A stretch of DNA of 58,955 nt, taken from contig JAIOIW010000079.1 in NCBI GenBank assembly GCA_019912385.1, positions 1 through 58,955 of the forward strand, in the 5' to 3' direction. The translations under genes and the position numbers were made by a program. Origin of the DNA: Notoacmeibacter sp. GTDB taxonomy: Bacteria > Pseudomonadota > Alphaproteobacteria > Rhizobiales > Rhizobiaceae. Position 1 is the stretch's first letter; each line of letters opens with the position of its first letter. This document shows, piece after piece, positions 32,813 to 42,820 of the stretch. Under the pieces are notes generated by a model. That model made no database searches. It worked only from the letters and a program-made list of their open reading frames with translations, and had not been told where the DNA came from.

Positions 32813-33532
32813 CTATTGTCCGTTAGATGCGGGTGCGGCCAGCGGGTTGAGTCGGCCATCGCGTGCTTCGGTGGCGACCGCCTGATAGCGATCGCCATCG
32901 GGTAACGCCCAGCCGTGTTCGACAAGCCAGGCGCCGAGATCTGCCTTGAAAAGCGTGCAGCTGGTGACGATCTCCTCGCCCGACGGCCTGGGGGGAACAG
33001 CGCACCTTATCGCCCGCCCGCGAAGGAACTGGCGGAAGGCCGTGCGTGCGCGCATGCCACACGGATCTGCCGACCCGTCGGCCTGCAGGCATACTTTGTC
33101 CAATGGGGTGGGAACGACGCCTGCAAGGCGAATACGATAGCCGCGGACAACGAGCCGGCCCGCCGATACGGCCAACGGCGCGCGCAACATCGGACCTTTT
33201 GGCGTCTCCTGATCATATAGCGGCTTGTCGCGGGCGAGCCCCAGCTCACCGAGTGGCGGACGCGGCGCTTCGCGCACGAGCGTGACATCCGACGCAGGCG
33301 GCGCCGCAATCGTCTCGGGCGCGATCTGGCGTATGACTTTTGCCTCCGTAAACGCGGGGTGTTCCTCGACAAGGCGCTCCTGTTTTTCCGGAATTGCGGG
33401 TTCTGGCCGAATCGCGGTTGCAGTGGCGACGGGCGGAGAAACCTCTTGCTCAGGCGACAGGCGCCAGGCGGCAAATGCGCCAACAGAAACCGCCAGTACC
33501 AATCCAAGCAGGATCTTGATGGCGCGCATCAT
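32813..33532 (-). CDS. Membrane-anchored thermonuclease-like protein
   Basis: 239 residues. An N-terminal hydrophobic helix (IKILLGLVLAVSVGAFAAW) anchors it, then a proline-rich linker to about residue 110, then an SNase-like fold: GYRIRLAGVVPTP, DPCGMRARTAFRQFLRGRAI and LGAWLVEHGWALPDG. The catalytic Arg/Glu pair of staphylococcal nuclease is not obvious, so activity is uncertain. The C-terminal pieces resemble rhizobial thermonuclease-family proteins. Its start lies seven bp after the S24 regulator gene's stop on the same strand. Confidence 0.75.
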   Translation of the reverse strand: MMRAIKILLGLVLAVSVGAFAAWRLSPEQEVSPPVATATAIRPEPAIPEKQERLVEEHPAFTEAKVIRQIAPETIAAPPASDVTLVREAPRPPLGELGLARDKPLYDQETPKGPMLRAPLAVSAGRLVVRGYRIRLAGVVPTPLDKVCLQADGSADPCGMRARTAFRQFLRGRAIRCAVPPRPSGEEIVTSCTLFKADLGAWLVEHGWALPDGDRYQAVATEARDGRLNPLAAPASNGQ

Positions 33533-33538
33533 CGCTCG

Positions 33539-34189
33539 TCACTGGCTTGCCCAAAGGACGCGCGCGATCCAGTCGACATCGCTGATCGCAATCGTCCTGT
33601 CGGCATGGTCCGGATTGAGCGATGCGAGGAGCAATTCGTCGGCCGTCTGCCGCTGGAGAACCTTCGCCATTACCTCGCCGCCGGTGGTGCGGACGACGAC
33701 CCGGTCGCCCTTTCTCACCTGCGCGCCCGGCTGGACGATGAGGCGATCCCCGTCGCGATAGGCCGGCAGCATGGAATCGCCCTGGACCTCCAGGGCGTAG
33801 ACGCCGTCGCCGGGAACAGCAGGGAAGTCAATGACATCGAACCCGTTACCAGCCGGAAATCCGGCGTCGTCGAAGAAACCGCCGGATCCTGCCTGCGCAA
33901 CGCCGAGAAGCGCGATCTGCCTTGTGGTCCCCGCAGCCGGTTTGCCCGTGGTTACCCCGTCCGTATCGACAAGCGCCATGAATTCCCGCAGCGACGCACC
34001 GGTCGCCTCGATCACCTTGGAGACCGATTCCGTCGACGGCCAACGGGGGCGCCCGTCGGACGAATGGCGCTTCGATTTATTGAAAGCCGTGGAGTCGAGG
34101 CCGGCCTTCCTGGCCAATCCCGACGCAGACAACCCGTAGCGTTCGGCGATGGCGTCAATTGCCGCCCAGATACGATCATGGGAGAGCAT
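33539..34189 (-). CDS. HTH-S24 family repressor (LexA/CI-like)
   Basis: 216 residues from the ATG that follows GGAGGAG by five bases. The N-terminal helix-turn-helix is LSASGLARKAGLDSTAFNKS. The C-terminal S24 peptidase domain has the Ser in LEVQGDSMLPAYRDGDRLIV and the Lys in GGEVMAKVLQRQ, so self-cleavage is possible. Proteins of this type occur as single copies in many Rhizobiales chromosomes and are not always linked to prophages; no phage genes are adjacent. It probably is co-transcribed with the thermonuclease-like gene. Targets are unknown. Confidence 0.85.
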   Translation of the reverse strand: MLSHDRIWAAIDAIAERYGLSASGLARKAGLDSTAFNKSKRHSSDGRPRWPSTESVSKVIEATGASLREFMALVDTDGVTTGKPAAGTTRQIALLGVAQAGSGGFFDDAGFPAGNGFDVIDFPAVPGDGVYALEVQGDSMLPAYRDGDRLIVQPGAQVRKGDRVVVRTTGGEVMAKVLQRQTADELLLASLNPDHADRTIAISDVDWIARVLWASQ

Positions 34190-34272
34190 TCTCTCCTCCA
34201 AATTCATAAAGGAATATTTACCTCTATGCGAATGGTCCGGCGAAGTCCAGTGCCGACGTTAAACATAATCCG

Positions 34273-34890
34273 TCAGGCGGAAAAGGGCCCTCGCCCGGAC
34301 ATCAGTGCACGATCGATATAGTCAATGCGATCCTGCCCCCAGAACACTTCGCCGTTAAGAACATAGGACGGCGATCCCAGGGCGCCTGCATCGATCGCGG
34401 CGGCGGTATTTGCGCCACGAATCGCAACGACCTCCGCCGATTCCGCCTGGTCGAGTACCGCTTTTGCATCGAAACCCGAATCGGTCAGATACCGCGCCAG
34501 CACGGTTTCATCGGCGACATTTTCGTCGCGGATCCAGGTCGCCTGAAACAGGCGGAACATGTAGTCACGCGGGTCTTGCCCATTCGCCACCAGCGCGGTG
34601 ATCGTATTGTCGGCTTGTGTCGGGTCGACAGGAAAATGAGCCGGCTTCAGCCTGATCTGCAATCCGCGCAGCTCGGCAATGCGCTGCAGTTCGAGCAAGC
34701 GATAGCGCTGGCGCGCCGGGGGACGCTGCGGCAGAGGCAGAGCGCCGGAGGCGGCGAACACTTCGCCGAGATTGACAGGCCGGAAGGCAAGCTCCGCACC
34801 GTGCTTGTCAGCCACCGCGCAGATCGCCTGATGGCCGAGATAGGTGAACGGCGAAATGATCGTGAAGAAATAGTCGATCCTGTTTGCCAT
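34273..34890 (-). CDS. 2-hydroxychromene-2-carboxylate isomerase (DsbA-like)
   Basis: 205 residues from an ATG behind GGGGGATC. Thioredoxin-fold kappa-GST-like family. The catalytic serine replaces the DsbA cysteine in FFTIISPFTYLG, and RPVNLGEVFAASGALPL and GSPSYVLNGEVFWGQDRIDY are family hallmarks. The enzyme isomerises an intermediate of naphthalene-type breakdown; many homologues in non-degraders act as glutathione-dependent enzymes of unknown substrate. It lies 79 bp downstream of the thioesterase gene and may be the tail of the beta-oxidation operon. Confidence 0.85.
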   Translation of the reverse strand: MANRIDYFFTIISPFTYLGHQAICAVADKHGAELAFRPVNLGEVFAASGALPLPQRPPARQRYRLLELQRIAELRGLQIRLKPAHFPVDPTQADNTITALVANGQDPRDYMFRLFQATWIRDENVADETVLARYLTDSGFDAKAVLDQAESAEVVAIRGANTAAAIDAGALGSPSYVLNGEVFWGQDRIDYIDRALMSGRGPFSA

Positions 34891-34968
34891 GAGATCCCCC
34901 TGCTGCTTCTCGCCCATGACCATAGAGAAGCCTTGCGAGAGGGAAAGCGAAAACCGGAGAAGCGCCGT

Positions 34969-35526
34969 TCACCGTTTTGCGAGCGTGCCGGTCTTTGCCA
35001 GCTCACGGAGCTGGTTGTGGGACTCCATAAAGGCCTTTTCGGCCACGGTCGGCGGCCGCGGTTCACCCGAATAACCGAGGGCGTCGAGCAGCTCGGTAAC
35101 GGGAACGAAACGCCGCCCTCGGAAATCGTAGACACCAGCCGTGGTCAGGACGGCCGCCGCCGTCGTGCCGTCATCGAACTCGAAACGATGCCGGCCGATG
35201 ACCTGCGTGCCTTCCCAGGTCTCGATCGTCGAGACGACATCGAACCGCCTCCAGAGCCGGATCTCGCGCACGAACACCGACTGGACTCCACCCATCATCG
35301 GCCCCCATCCACGCCGTCGCGTTTCACGCAACAGGCCGCTTCGCAGGAAGATGTCCAGGCGGCCGAGATCGGCAAGCATCAGGTAGCGCGCATTGTTGAG
35401 GTGAAGGTTGGGATCGATGTCCGTCGGCAGACAGCGGAAAGAGAGCCGGCTTTCGCCACCGGCCAAAAAGGGGCCGCGGCGACGTGTCGTCGCCGCAACC
35501 CCGATCATGCGTGCCCAGACATACAT
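34969..35526 (-). CDS. Thioesterase (hot-dog fold, 4HBT/THEM6-like)
   Basis: 185 residues from an ATG that is 14 bp after the fadB-type gene stop; the frame upstream is a shadow of fadB. Hot-dog features: RCLPTDIDPNLHLNNARYLM with the catalytic Asp and the NNARYL helix, then SVFVREIRLWRRFDVVSTIE. It would hydrolyse acyl-CoA, consistent with its place at the end of the beta-oxidation operon. The exact chain length is unknown. Confidence 0.8.
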   Translation of the reverse strand: MYVWARMIGVAATTRRRGPFLAGGESRLSFRCLPTDIDPNLHLNNARYLMLADLGRLDIFLRSGLLRETRRRGWGPMMGGVQSVFVREIRLWRRFDVVSTIETWEGTQVIGRHRFEFDDGTTAAAVLTTAGVYDFRGRRFVPVTELLDALGYSGEPRPPTVAEKAFMESHNQLRELAKTGTLAKR

Positions 35527-35539
35527 TGCCAGGCTTGCG

Positions 35540-37762
35540 TCAGGCCGCTTTCTTCGCGGCGGCGGTGCCGTAGGGATCAAAGCGCTGATAGAAGGTCTCG
35601 CCCTTCTGCGCCATCTCGACCAGAAGCTTCGGTGCCTTGTACTGCTTGCCGTATTTCTTCTGCATGCGCTTGGCGAGTTCGAGGAACTTCGCTGCGCCCA
35701 TGCCGTCGATGTAGGACAACGCACCACCGGTATAGGGCGCGAAACCGAAAGCCAGGATCGAGCCGACATCGGCCTCACGCGGATCGACCACGATGCCCTC
35801 TTCCATGACGCGGGCCGCCTCGAGCGCGATCGTCACCAGGAAGCGCTGCTTCAGTTCCTCCACGTCGATCTTGTCGGGGTCCTGCTGCGGGTAGAGCGTC
35901 TTCAACTCGGGCCATAGATGTTTCTTGGCGGGTTTCGCGGGATAGTCATAGAAGCCCTTGCCGTTCTTTCGTCCGAACCGTCCATGGGTATCGACCATCG
36001 TGTTGATCAGCTCCAGGTGCCGCAGATCGACAGCCTTCTCGCCGAGGTCGCGGATTGTCTGTTTCATGATCTTCTGCGCCAGATCGATCGCCGTCTCGTC
36101 GGTCAGCGCGAGCGGGCCGACCGGCATGCCGGCCATCTTCGCCGTGTTTTCGATCATGGCGGGCGGGATTCCCTCGACCACCATGTTGAATGCCTCGCCC
36201 ATGTAACGCAGCACGCAGCGATTGACGTAGAAACCGCGGGTGTCGTTGACGACGATCGGCGTCTTCCTGATCGCGCGGACATAGTCCATGGCGACCGCAA
36301 GTGCCTTGTCGCCGGTGCGCTTGCCCATGATGATCTCGACCAGCATCATCTTGTCAACAGGCGAGAAGAAATGGATTCCGATGAAGTTCTTCGGCCGCTT
36401 CGAGTTCTTCGCGAGTCCGGTGATCGGGATTGTGGACGTGTTGGAGGCGAAGATTGCCGACGACTTGAGGACGGCTTCCGCTTTCTCCGTTACGCCCTTC
36501 TTGATCTCGGAATCCTCGAACACCGCCTCGATCACCAGATCGGCGTCGTCCAGCTCGACATAATCCATCGCCGGTGTGATCAGGGCCAGCAGCTTTTCCT
36601 TGTCTTCCTCGGTGGCGCGACCCTTCTTGATGAGACCGTCCATCAGGTTGGCGGAATGCGCCTTGCCCTTTTCGGCGGCTTCCATGTCGCGATCCATCAG
36701 GACAACCGGGATGCCGGCCTTCGCGGTGACATAGGCGATGCCGGCGCCCATGAAGCCAGCGCCGAGCACGCCAATCTTCTTGAATTTGGTCGGCTTGACG
36801 TCAGCGGGCCTGCGGGCGCCCTTGTTCAACTCCTGCAGTGAGACGAACAGCGAGCGGACCATCATCGCGGCTTCAGTCGTCTGGAGCACGTTTGCGAACC
36901 AGCGCTGCTCGATGCGCAGTGCGGTATCGAAGGGTACCAGAAGCCCTTCATAGGCGCATTTCAGGATTGCCGCGGCGGCCGGATAGTTGCCGTAGGTCTC
37001 GCGGCGCAGGATAGCAGAGGCCGGCGGCCAGAGATTTGCGCCTGCGGCCGAATAGACGGGACCGCCGGGCAATCTGAAGCCCTTCTTGTCCCAGGGTTGA
37101 ACCGGCTCCAGGCCGTCCTTGATGAACTTCTTGGCGGTTTCGATCAGTTTCTTTTCCGGTGCGATCGCCGTGATCAGACCCATCTTGAGCGCCTTGGCGG
37201 GCGTCAGGGTCTGGCCGGTGGTCAGCATCTGCAAGGCGGCCTGCGTATCCGTCAGGCGCGGCACGCGCTGCGTGCCCCCGGCGCCCGGAAAAATACCGAC
37301 CTTGACTTCCGGCAGCGCCATCTTGACGGCATCGGAGTCGGCGGCAACACGCGCGTGGCAAGCGAGCGACAATTCGAACGCGCCGCCCATGCAGGTGCCG
37401 TTGATCGCCGAGACCCATGGCTTGCCACAGGTTTCCAGCTTGCGCCACAGCCAGCTCATCCGGCCGGCGGCGTCGAACAGCGTCCTGACTGCTTTTTCGG
37501 GATCCCTAGCCTTCTCCTGCTGCATGACTTCGAACATGCGCTTGAGCATGGTCAGGTCGGCGCCGCCGGAGAAGGAGTCTTTCTTGCCGGAGGTGACAAC
37601 GGCGCCCTTGATCGCGGCGTCGGCTACCACCTGGTCGATAATCGCGTCGAACTCGTCCATCACCTCCTCGGTGAAGACATTCATCGACTTGTCGGGCATA
37701 TCCCAGGTGACAAGCGCGATGCCATCGGAGTCGGTGTCGACGGTGAAGTTCTTATAGGCCAT
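35540..37762 (-). CDS. fadB: Trifunctional 3-hydroxyacyl-CoA dehydrogenase / enoyl-CoA hydratase (FadB/FadJ type)
   Basis: 740 residues from an ATG behind AGGAGG. The crotonase half (1-200) has the hydratase motif CMGGAFELSLACHARVA and EVKVGIFPGAGGTQRVPRL with both glutamates. The dehydrogenase half has the NAD-binding GVLGAGFMGAGIAYVTAKAG and the catalytic FIGIHFFSPVDKM with His. It carries out hydration and oxidation in fatty-acid beta-oxidation and partners the thiolase two genes upstream. It is separated from fadA by a cysteine hydrolase gene, an unusual insertion into the pair. Confidence 0.93.
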   Translation of the reverse strand: MAYKNFTVDTDSDGIALVTWDMPDKSMNVFTEEVMDEFDAIIDQVVADAAIKGAVVTSGKKDSFSGGADLTMLKRMFEVMQQEKARDPEKAVRTLFDAAGRMSWLWRKLETCGKPWVSAINGTCMGGAFELSLACHARVAADSDAVKMALPEVKVGIFPGAGGTQRVPRLTDTQAALQMLTTGQTLTPAKALKMGLITAIAPEKKLIETAKKFIKDGLEPVQPWDKKGFRLPGGPVYSAAGANLWPPASAILRRETYGNYPAAAAILKCAYEGLLVPFDTALRIEQRWFANVLQTTEAAMMVRSLFVSLQELNKGARRPADVKPTKFKKIGVLGAGFMGAGIAYVTAKAGIPVVLMDRDMEAAEKGKAHSANLMDGLIKKGRATEEDKEKLLALITPAMDYVELDDADLVIEAVFEDSEIKKGVTEKAEAVLKSSAIFASNTSTIPITGLAKNSKRPKNFIGIHFFSPVDKMMLVEIIMGKRTGDKALAVAMDYVRAIRKTPIVVNDTRGFYVNRCVLRYMGEAFNMVVEGIPPAMIENTAKMAGMPVGPLALTDETAIDLAQKIMKQTIRDLGEKAVDLRHLELINTMVDTHGRFGRKNGKGFYDYPAKPAKKHLWPELKTLYPQQDPDKIDVEELKQRFLVTIALEAARVMEEGIVVDPREADVGSILAFGFAPYTGGALSYIDGMGAAKFLELAKRMQKKYGKQYKAPKLLVEMAQKGETFYQRFDPYGTAAAKKAA

Positions 37763-37772
37763 TTGGTCCTCC

Positions 37773-38357
37773 TTATGCCGCTGCGCTGACATTCAGCGCG
37801 GCCAGCAGGCTGTCGGTGGTTTCGATCGTCGCGAATTCGCTGTTCAGGTTGGACAGCGTCATCGCATGAATGCTCTCTGCGCTTTCGATCCGGCCGTCGA
37901 AGCCGGTCCGGTCGAAAGTGTAGCAGGCGTCCGAAACAAGGCGCGCGTCGAAGCCGAGATTGCCGGCCATCCGCGTTGTCGTCTCGACGCAGTGGTTGAT
38001 GGTTATTCCGGCGATTGCCAGCGTCGAGAACCCGCGGGCACGGAGCTGCTTCTCCAGGTCAGTGCCGATGAAGCTCGAATTGACGTGCTTCACGATCACC
38101 GGCTCGTCCGCGATTTCCCGCGCGTCGTCGATGGGCGCGTATCCCGGCTTTTCCGGGCGCAGCGCGGATCCTGCTTCGCGGGAAGCGTGGCGGACGTGGA
38201 ACACCGCCATATCCTCACGCCGGAACGCGGCGAGAAGCCTGGCGATGTTGGCGAGTGCGTCCGGATTGTTCCGCCGCATGCCGCCGGCCTCCCATTCGAG
38301 GAAGGCTTTCTGCACATCCACCAGGATCAGTGCCGTCTTTGTCCGATCCAGCGCCAT
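37773..38357 (-). CDS. Cysteine hydrolase, isochorismatase family
   Basis: 194 residues. The catalytic triad is visible: Asp in [14 protein letters not shown], Lys in [15 protein letters not shown], Cys in [18 protein letters not shown]. Members hydrolyse amides or vinyl ethers (nicotinamide, ureidoacrylate, isochorismate); the substrate here is unknown. It lies 11 bp before fadB and 8 bp after fadA on the same strand, so it is transcribed with fatty-acid degradation genes. The link to beta-oxidation is by position only. Confidence 0.85.
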   Translation of the reverse strand: MALDRTKTALILVDVQKAFLEWEAGGMRRNNPDALANIARLLAAFRREDMAVFHVRHASREAGSALRPEKPGYAPIDDAREIADEPVIVKHVNSSFIGTDLEKQLRARGFSTLAIAGITINHCVETTTRMAGNLGFDARLVSDACYTFDRTGFDGRIESAESIHAMTLSNLNSEFATIETTDSLLAALNVSAAA

Positions 38358-38364
38358 GCCCGGC

Positions 38365-39573
38365 TTACACCCGCTCGATAATCGTTGCGGTGCCCATGCC
38401 GGCGCCGATGCACAGCGTCACCAGCGCGGTGTTGAGGTCGCGGCGCTCCAGTTCGTCGAGTACCGTGCCCAGGATCATCGCGCCGGTTGCGCCGAGCGGA
38501 TGGCCCATGGCGATGGCGCCGCCATTGACGTTCATCTTGTCGCGGGGAATGTCGAAGGCCTGCATATAACGCAGCACGACCGAGGCGAAGGCCTCGTTCA
38601 GTTCGAACAGGTCGATATCCTCGATCTTCATCCTGGCGCGCTTGAGCAGCTTCTCGGTCACGTCAACCGGACCGGTCAGCATGATCGCCGGCTCCGAGCC
38701 GATATTGGCGAAGGCGCGGATGCGCGCGCGGGGCTTCAGTCCCATTGACTTGCCGCCCTTCTTCGAACCGAGCAACACAGCGGCCGCGCCATCGACGATG
38801 CCCGACGAATTGCCGGCGTGATGGACGTGGTTGACCGCCTCAAGCTCGGGATAGCGCTGGACGGCCACCGCATCGAAGCCGCCCATCTCGCCCGGCATGA
38901 CGAAAGAAGGATTGAGCGAGGCGAGAGATTGCATGTCGGTACCGGGACGCATGTGCTCGTCATGGTCGAGGATCGTCAGGCCGTTCTGATCCTTGATCGG
39001 GATCACGGAATCCTTGAAATAGCCCTTCTCCCAGGCACTGGCCGCCCGCTTCTGGCTTTCCACCGCGTAGGCATCGACATCGTCACGCGAGAAGCCGTAT
39101 TTCGTGGCGATCAGGTCGGCAGATATGCCCTGTGGCACGAACCAGCCCGGAAGCGCGACATTGGGATCCATCGCCCAGGCACTGCCCGATGCGCCCATGC
39201 CGACGCGCGACATGGATTCGACACCGCCGGCGATGACGATCTCGTCCGACCCCTGCGCGATCTTGGCCGCGCCGAAATTGATCGCGTCCAGGCCGGAGGC
39301 ACAGAAGCGCGAGATCTGCATGCCCGGCGCCTTGTTATCGTAACCGGCCTCGAAGGCGGCCGCGCGCGGGATCACCGAACCTGCTTCGCCGACAGGATCG
39401 ACGCAGCCGAAAATAATGTCATCGACGGTTCCGGTATCAAGCCCGTTTCGGTCGCGTACGGCTTCCAGGGCCTTGGCCGCCAGGCGGACGGCCGGCACCT
39501 CGTGAAGCGAGCCGTCCTTCTTGCCGCGGCCGCGCGGGGTGCGGACCGCATCGTAAACATATGCATCTGCCAT
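38365..39573 (-). CDS. fadA: Acetyl-CoA C-acyltransferase (thiolase)
   Basis: 402 residues. The acyl-accepting cysteine is in [19 protein letters not shown], then [15 protein letters not shown], the [15 protein letters not shown] His site and [16 protein letters not shown] with the second Cys. It cleaves 3-ketoacyl-CoA to acetyl-CoA and a shortened acyl-CoA. It is between acyl-CoA dehydrogenase and the cysteine hydrolase in the operon and is the partner of the fadB-type protein. Confidence 0.93.
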   Translation of the reverse strand: MADAYVYDAVRTPRGRGKKDGSLHEVPAVRLAAKALEAVRDRNGLDTGTVDDIIFGCVDPVGEAGSVIPRAAAFEAGYDNKAPGMQISRFCASGLDAINFGAAKIAQGSDEIVIAGGVESMSRVGMGASGSAWAMDPNVALPGWFVPQGISADLIATKYGFSRDDVDAYAVESQKRAASAWEKGYFKDSVIPIKDQNGLTILDHDEHMRPGTDMQSLASLNPSFVMPGEMGGFDAVAVQRYPELEAVNHVHHAGNSSGIVDGAAAVLLGSKKGGKSMGLKPRARIRAFANIGSEPAIMLTGPVDVTEKLLKRARMKIEDIDLFELNEAFASVVLRYMQAFDIPRDKMNVNGGAIAMGHPLGATGAMILGTVLDELERRDLNTALVTLCIGAGMGTATIIERV

Positions 39574-39606
39574 TTCGCTCTCCTCGAAAAATCTCTGCCG
39601 GTCAGC

Positions 39607-40779
39607 TCAAAGGCTGCGCGCGATCAGGAGTTTCATGATCTCGTTGGTGCCGCCATAGATGCGCTGGACGCGGGAATCGCGCCACATCCGGGCGATCGGG
39701 TATTCATTCATATAGCCGTAGCCGCCGTGCAATTGCAGGCACTCGTCCATCACTTTGCATTGAAGATCGGTCAGCCATAGCTTGGCCATCGACGCCAGCT
39801 CCGGCGTTAAACGGCCTTCGAGGTGCTCTGCCGTGCAGTAATTGTAGAAGGTGCGGCCGATCGTTGCCTCTGTCTTCAATTCCGCCAGTTTGAACTGGGT
39901 GTTCTGGAATTCGATGATCGACCTGCCGAACGCCTTGCGCTCCTTGACATAATCCGTCGTCAGCGCGATCGCGCGTTCGATCATGGCGATGGCGCCTGCG
40001 CCGATCATCAGACGTTCCTGAGGTAATTGCTGCATGAGCTGGATGAAGCCAAGGCCTTCTTCATGGCCAAGCAGGTTGGCCGTGGGCACACGGACATTGT
40101 TGAAGAACAGTTCCGACGTGTCGTTGGATTTCAATCCGACCTTGTCGAGGTTGCGCCCGCGCTCGAAACCTTCGACTTCACCGGTCTCGACAATGATGAG
40201 GGAGGTGCCCTTCGCGCCGGCGGCGGGATCGGTCTTGGTGACCACGATGATCAGATCGGCAAGCTGGCCGTTTGTGATGAAGGTCTTGGAGCCATTGATG
40301 ACATAGTGATTGCCGTCCTTCCTCGCCGTCGTCTTGATGCCCTGGAGATCGGAGCCCGCGCCCGGTTCCGTCATGGCGATGGCACCGATCATCTCGCCGG
40401 ACGCCATCTTCGGCAGCCATTTCTTCTTCTGTTCCTCGGAGCCGTAATGCACGATGTACGGCATCACGATCGCGTTGTGCAGGCCGATGCCGAAACCATC
40501 GACGCCGACATGGCTGATAGCCTCGATGATCACGCTTTCGTGGGCGTAACTCCCGCCCGAACCGCCATAGGCTTCAGGCGCGGACGCGCCCAGCAGACCG
40601 GCCTCGCCGGCCCTGCGCCAGCACTCGCGATCGAAAATCTCGGCCTTCTCGAATTCCTCGTAGCGCGGCGCGATCTCCGCTTCCAGCCATTTGGTCGCCA
40701 TGTCCTGCAACATGGACACGTCTTCGGTTTTCCAATCCGCCTGCGTGACGCCAAGGATTTCTGCCGGCTGTGCGGTCAT
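39607..40779 (-). CDS. Acyl-CoA dehydrogenase
   Basis: 390 residues from an ATG after GGGAGGAG. FAD-dependent acyl-CoA dehydrogenase with AIAMTEPGAGSDLQGIKTTA, NDTSELFFNNVRVPTANLLG and the C-terminal QLHGGYGYMNEYPIARMWRD, in which the Glu is in the position of the catalytic base of medium/long-chain enzymes. It introduces the trans-2 double bond. It follows the large acyl-CoA dehydrogenase gene by 66 bp and precedes fadA by 34 bp. Confidence 0.92.
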   Translation of the reverse strand: MTAQPAEILGVTQADWKTEDVSMLQDMATKWLEAEIAPRYEEFEKAEIFDRECWRRAGEAGLLGASAPEAYGGSGGSYAHESVIIEAISHVGVDGFGIGLHNAIVMPYIVHYGSEEQKKKWLPKMASGEMIGAIAMTEPGAGSDLQGIKTTARKDGNHYVINGSKTFITNGQLADLIIVVTKTDPAAGAKGTSLIIVETGEVEGFERGRNLDKVGLKSNDTSELFFNNVRVPTANLLGHEEGLGFIQLMQQLPQERLMIGAGAIAMIERAIALTTDYVKERKAFGRSIIEFQNTQFKLAELKTEATIGRTFYNYCTAEHLEGRLTPELASMAKLWLTDLQCKVMDECLQLHGGYGYMNEYPIARMWRDSRVQRIYGGTNEIMKLLIARSL

Positions 40780-40844
40780 GCGCTCCTCCCGAGCAAGTGT
40801 TTGCAACAATCCTGCCTGCACCTCGAACGGCGCTGCGGCAAAGC

Positions 40845-42632
40845 CTAAAACGCTTCAGCGGGCAGCGCCATCATTGATTCAGCACCCGCCTGGATGCGCG
40901 CAAGACGCGTCGCCGTTTCAGGCAAAAGCCGCTCCATGAAGAAGCGCGCGGTCGTCAGCTTGTTCTGGAGGAACTCCGGCGATACGCCGTTTGGCCCCTC
41001 CTGCGCGCTCTTTGCCATCATCGCCCACATGTAACCGAGCGCGACCAGTCCGAAGAGATGCATGTAATCCGTCGAACCCGCACCGGCGTTGTCCGGTTCC
41101 TTCATCGCATTCTGCATGAACCACATGGTCGCGGCCTGCAGGTCGTTGAGGCCCTTCTTCAAGGGTTTGGTGAAGAGTGCCATGTTGTCGTTCGCGCGGT
41201 TCTCCTCGCAGAAATCGCCGACTTCCCTGAAAAAGGCCGTGATGGCGCGGCCGCCATCAGCCGGCAGCTTGCGGCCGACAAGGTCGAGCGCCTGGATGCC
41301 GTTTGCGCCTTCGTAGATCATGGTGATGCGGGCATCGCGCACATATTGGCTCATGCCCCATTCCTCGATGTAGCCGTGGCCGCCATACATCTGCTGGGCC
41401 GCGACGGCGTTATCGAAGCCCTTGTCAGTGAGCACGCCCTTGATGATCGGCGTCATCAGGCCCATGTGGTCGTCGGCCGCCTGGCGCTCCTTCTCGTCGC
41501 CGGAGCGATGCGCGACATCCGATTTCAGCGCCGTCCAGAGGATCAAGGCGCGGCCGCCTTCGTTGAAGGCGCGCGCGGTCATCAGCGTGCGGCGAACGTC
41601 GGGGTGGACGATGATCGGATCGGCCTTCTTTTCCGGCTCCTTGGGTCCGCTCAACGCCCGACCCTGGATACGATCGCGCGCGTAGATGGCGGCGTTCTGG
41701 TAGGCGATCTCGCTCACCGATAGGCCCTGCAGGCCGACGCCGAGGCGCGCCTCGTTCATCATGGTAAACATGGCCCGCAGGCCCTTGTTCTCCTCGCCGA
41801 GAAGATAGCCGGTCGCCTCGTCGTAGTTCAGTACACAGGTCGCATTGCCGTGGATGCCCATCTTCTCCTCGATCGAGCCACAGGAGACGCCGTTGCGGGC
41901 ACCCGGATTGCCGGCCTCGTCTGGTATGAATTTGGGAACAATGAACAACGAGATGCCCTTGACGCCTTCCGGTGCGCCCTCGATACGCGCCAGCACCAGG
42001 TGGACAATGTTCTCCGACATGTCATGCTCGCCGGCAGAGATGAAAATCTTCTGGCCGGAGATCCTGTAGCTTCCATCACCGTTGGGAACGGCCTTGGTGC
42101 GCAGGAGGCCCAGATCGGTTCCGCAATGCGGCTCGGTCAGGTTCATCGTGCCGGTCCAGATGCCTTCAGCCATCCTGGGCAGGTAGGCCTGCTTCTGCTC
42201 GTCGGTTCCATGGGCCAGGATCGCGGCAATCGCACCCTGGGTCAGGCCTGGATACATCATCAGCGCCATGTTGGCTGAAGACAGGTATTCGCCGACTGCC
42301 GAATGAACGGTATAGGGCAGGTTCTGGCCGCCATATTCCTCCGGCATTGCCAGACCGATCCAACCGCCCGCGCAATACTGGCGATAGGCATCCTTGAATC
42401 CATCGGGCGTCGTCACCGACCCATCATTATGACGGGTACACCCCTGCTGGTCACCAATCTGATTGAGCGGAAACATCACATTTTCCGCCAGCTTCGCGCC
42501 TTCTTCGAGAATCGCCTCCACGACATCCATGGTCGCCTCGGAGAAACCCGGCAGGTTGCTGTAGCGCTCGTAACCGAGAACGTTCTTCAGAACAAAGACT
42601 GTGTCAGTCACAGGTGCCTTGTAGCTCGGCAT
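40845..42632 (-). CDS. Acyl-CoA dehydrogenase with extra C-terminal domain (DmdC-like)
   Basis: 595 residues from an ATG behind GGGAG. The long form of the family, with an additional C-terminal domain of about 120 residues, resembling 3-methylmercaptopropionyl-CoA dehydrogenase DmdC and FadE-like enzymes. Key segments are [20 protein letters not shown], the FAD/substrate region [20 protein letters not shown], and [20 protein letters not shown]. Sequence alone does not tell DMSP breakdown from ordinary fatty-acid oxidation. First gene of the fad operon. A near-perfect palindrome for the MerR regulator lies 83 bp upstream. Confidence 0.9.
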   Translation of the reverse strand: MPSYKAPVTDTVFVLKNVLGYERYSNLPGFSEATMDVVEAILEEGAKLAENVMFPLNQIGDQQGCTRHNDGSVTTPDGFKDAYRQYCAGGWIGLAMPEEYGGQNLPYTVHSAVGEYLSSANMALMMYPGLTQGAIAAILAHGTDEQKQAYLPRMAEGIWTGTMNLTEPHCGTDLGLLRTKAVPNGDGSYRISGQKIFISAGEHDMSENIVHLVLARIEGAPEGVKGISLFIVPKFIPDEAGNPGARNGVSCGSIEEKMGIHGNATCVLNYDEATGYLLGEENKGLRAMFTMMNEARLGVGLQGLSVSEIAYQNAAIYARDRIQGRALSGPKEPEKKADPIIVHPDVRRTLMTARAFNEGGRALILWTALKSDVAHRSGDEKERQAADDHMGLMTPIIKGVLTDKGFDNAVAAQQMYGGHGYIEEWGMSQYVRDARITMIYEGANGIQALDLVGRKLPADGGRAITAFFREVGDFCEENRANDNMALFTKPLKKGLNDLQAATMWFMQNAMKEPDNAGAGSTDYMHLFGLVALGYMWAMMAKSAQEGPNGVSPEFLQNKLTTARFFMERLLPETATRLARIQAGAESMMALPAEAF

Positions 42633-42714
42633 ATTGCGCTCCCAAAAATTCCATAGACGCGACCGCGCCGGTTCCCGCACCAGCGCCATTTTCATCAGAC
42701 ATCGTTAGCAAACT

Positions 42715-42736
42715 TTGACGTTTGCGTAAACGTCAA
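42715..42736 (-). promoter_or_regulatory. MerR-type operator A, upstream of the beta-oxidation operon
   Basis: 22-bp palindrome with perfect 9-bp arms TTGACGTTT and AAACGTCAA around GCGT, 83 bp before the dmdC-like gene and 85 bp after the merR stop. The two other copies in the window are at 43410 and 54435. The motif resembles published LiuR-type MerR operators of fatty-acid and branched-chain amino-acid catabolism. Confidence 0.75.
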
Positions 42737-42820
42737 TTTTTCGCGATCAGCGGCTTTGTTGCCCGCTGTTCATCTGAAACAAGCTGCAGTGCACAATGGC
42801 GGCCCGTTGTCCGGCCAGGC

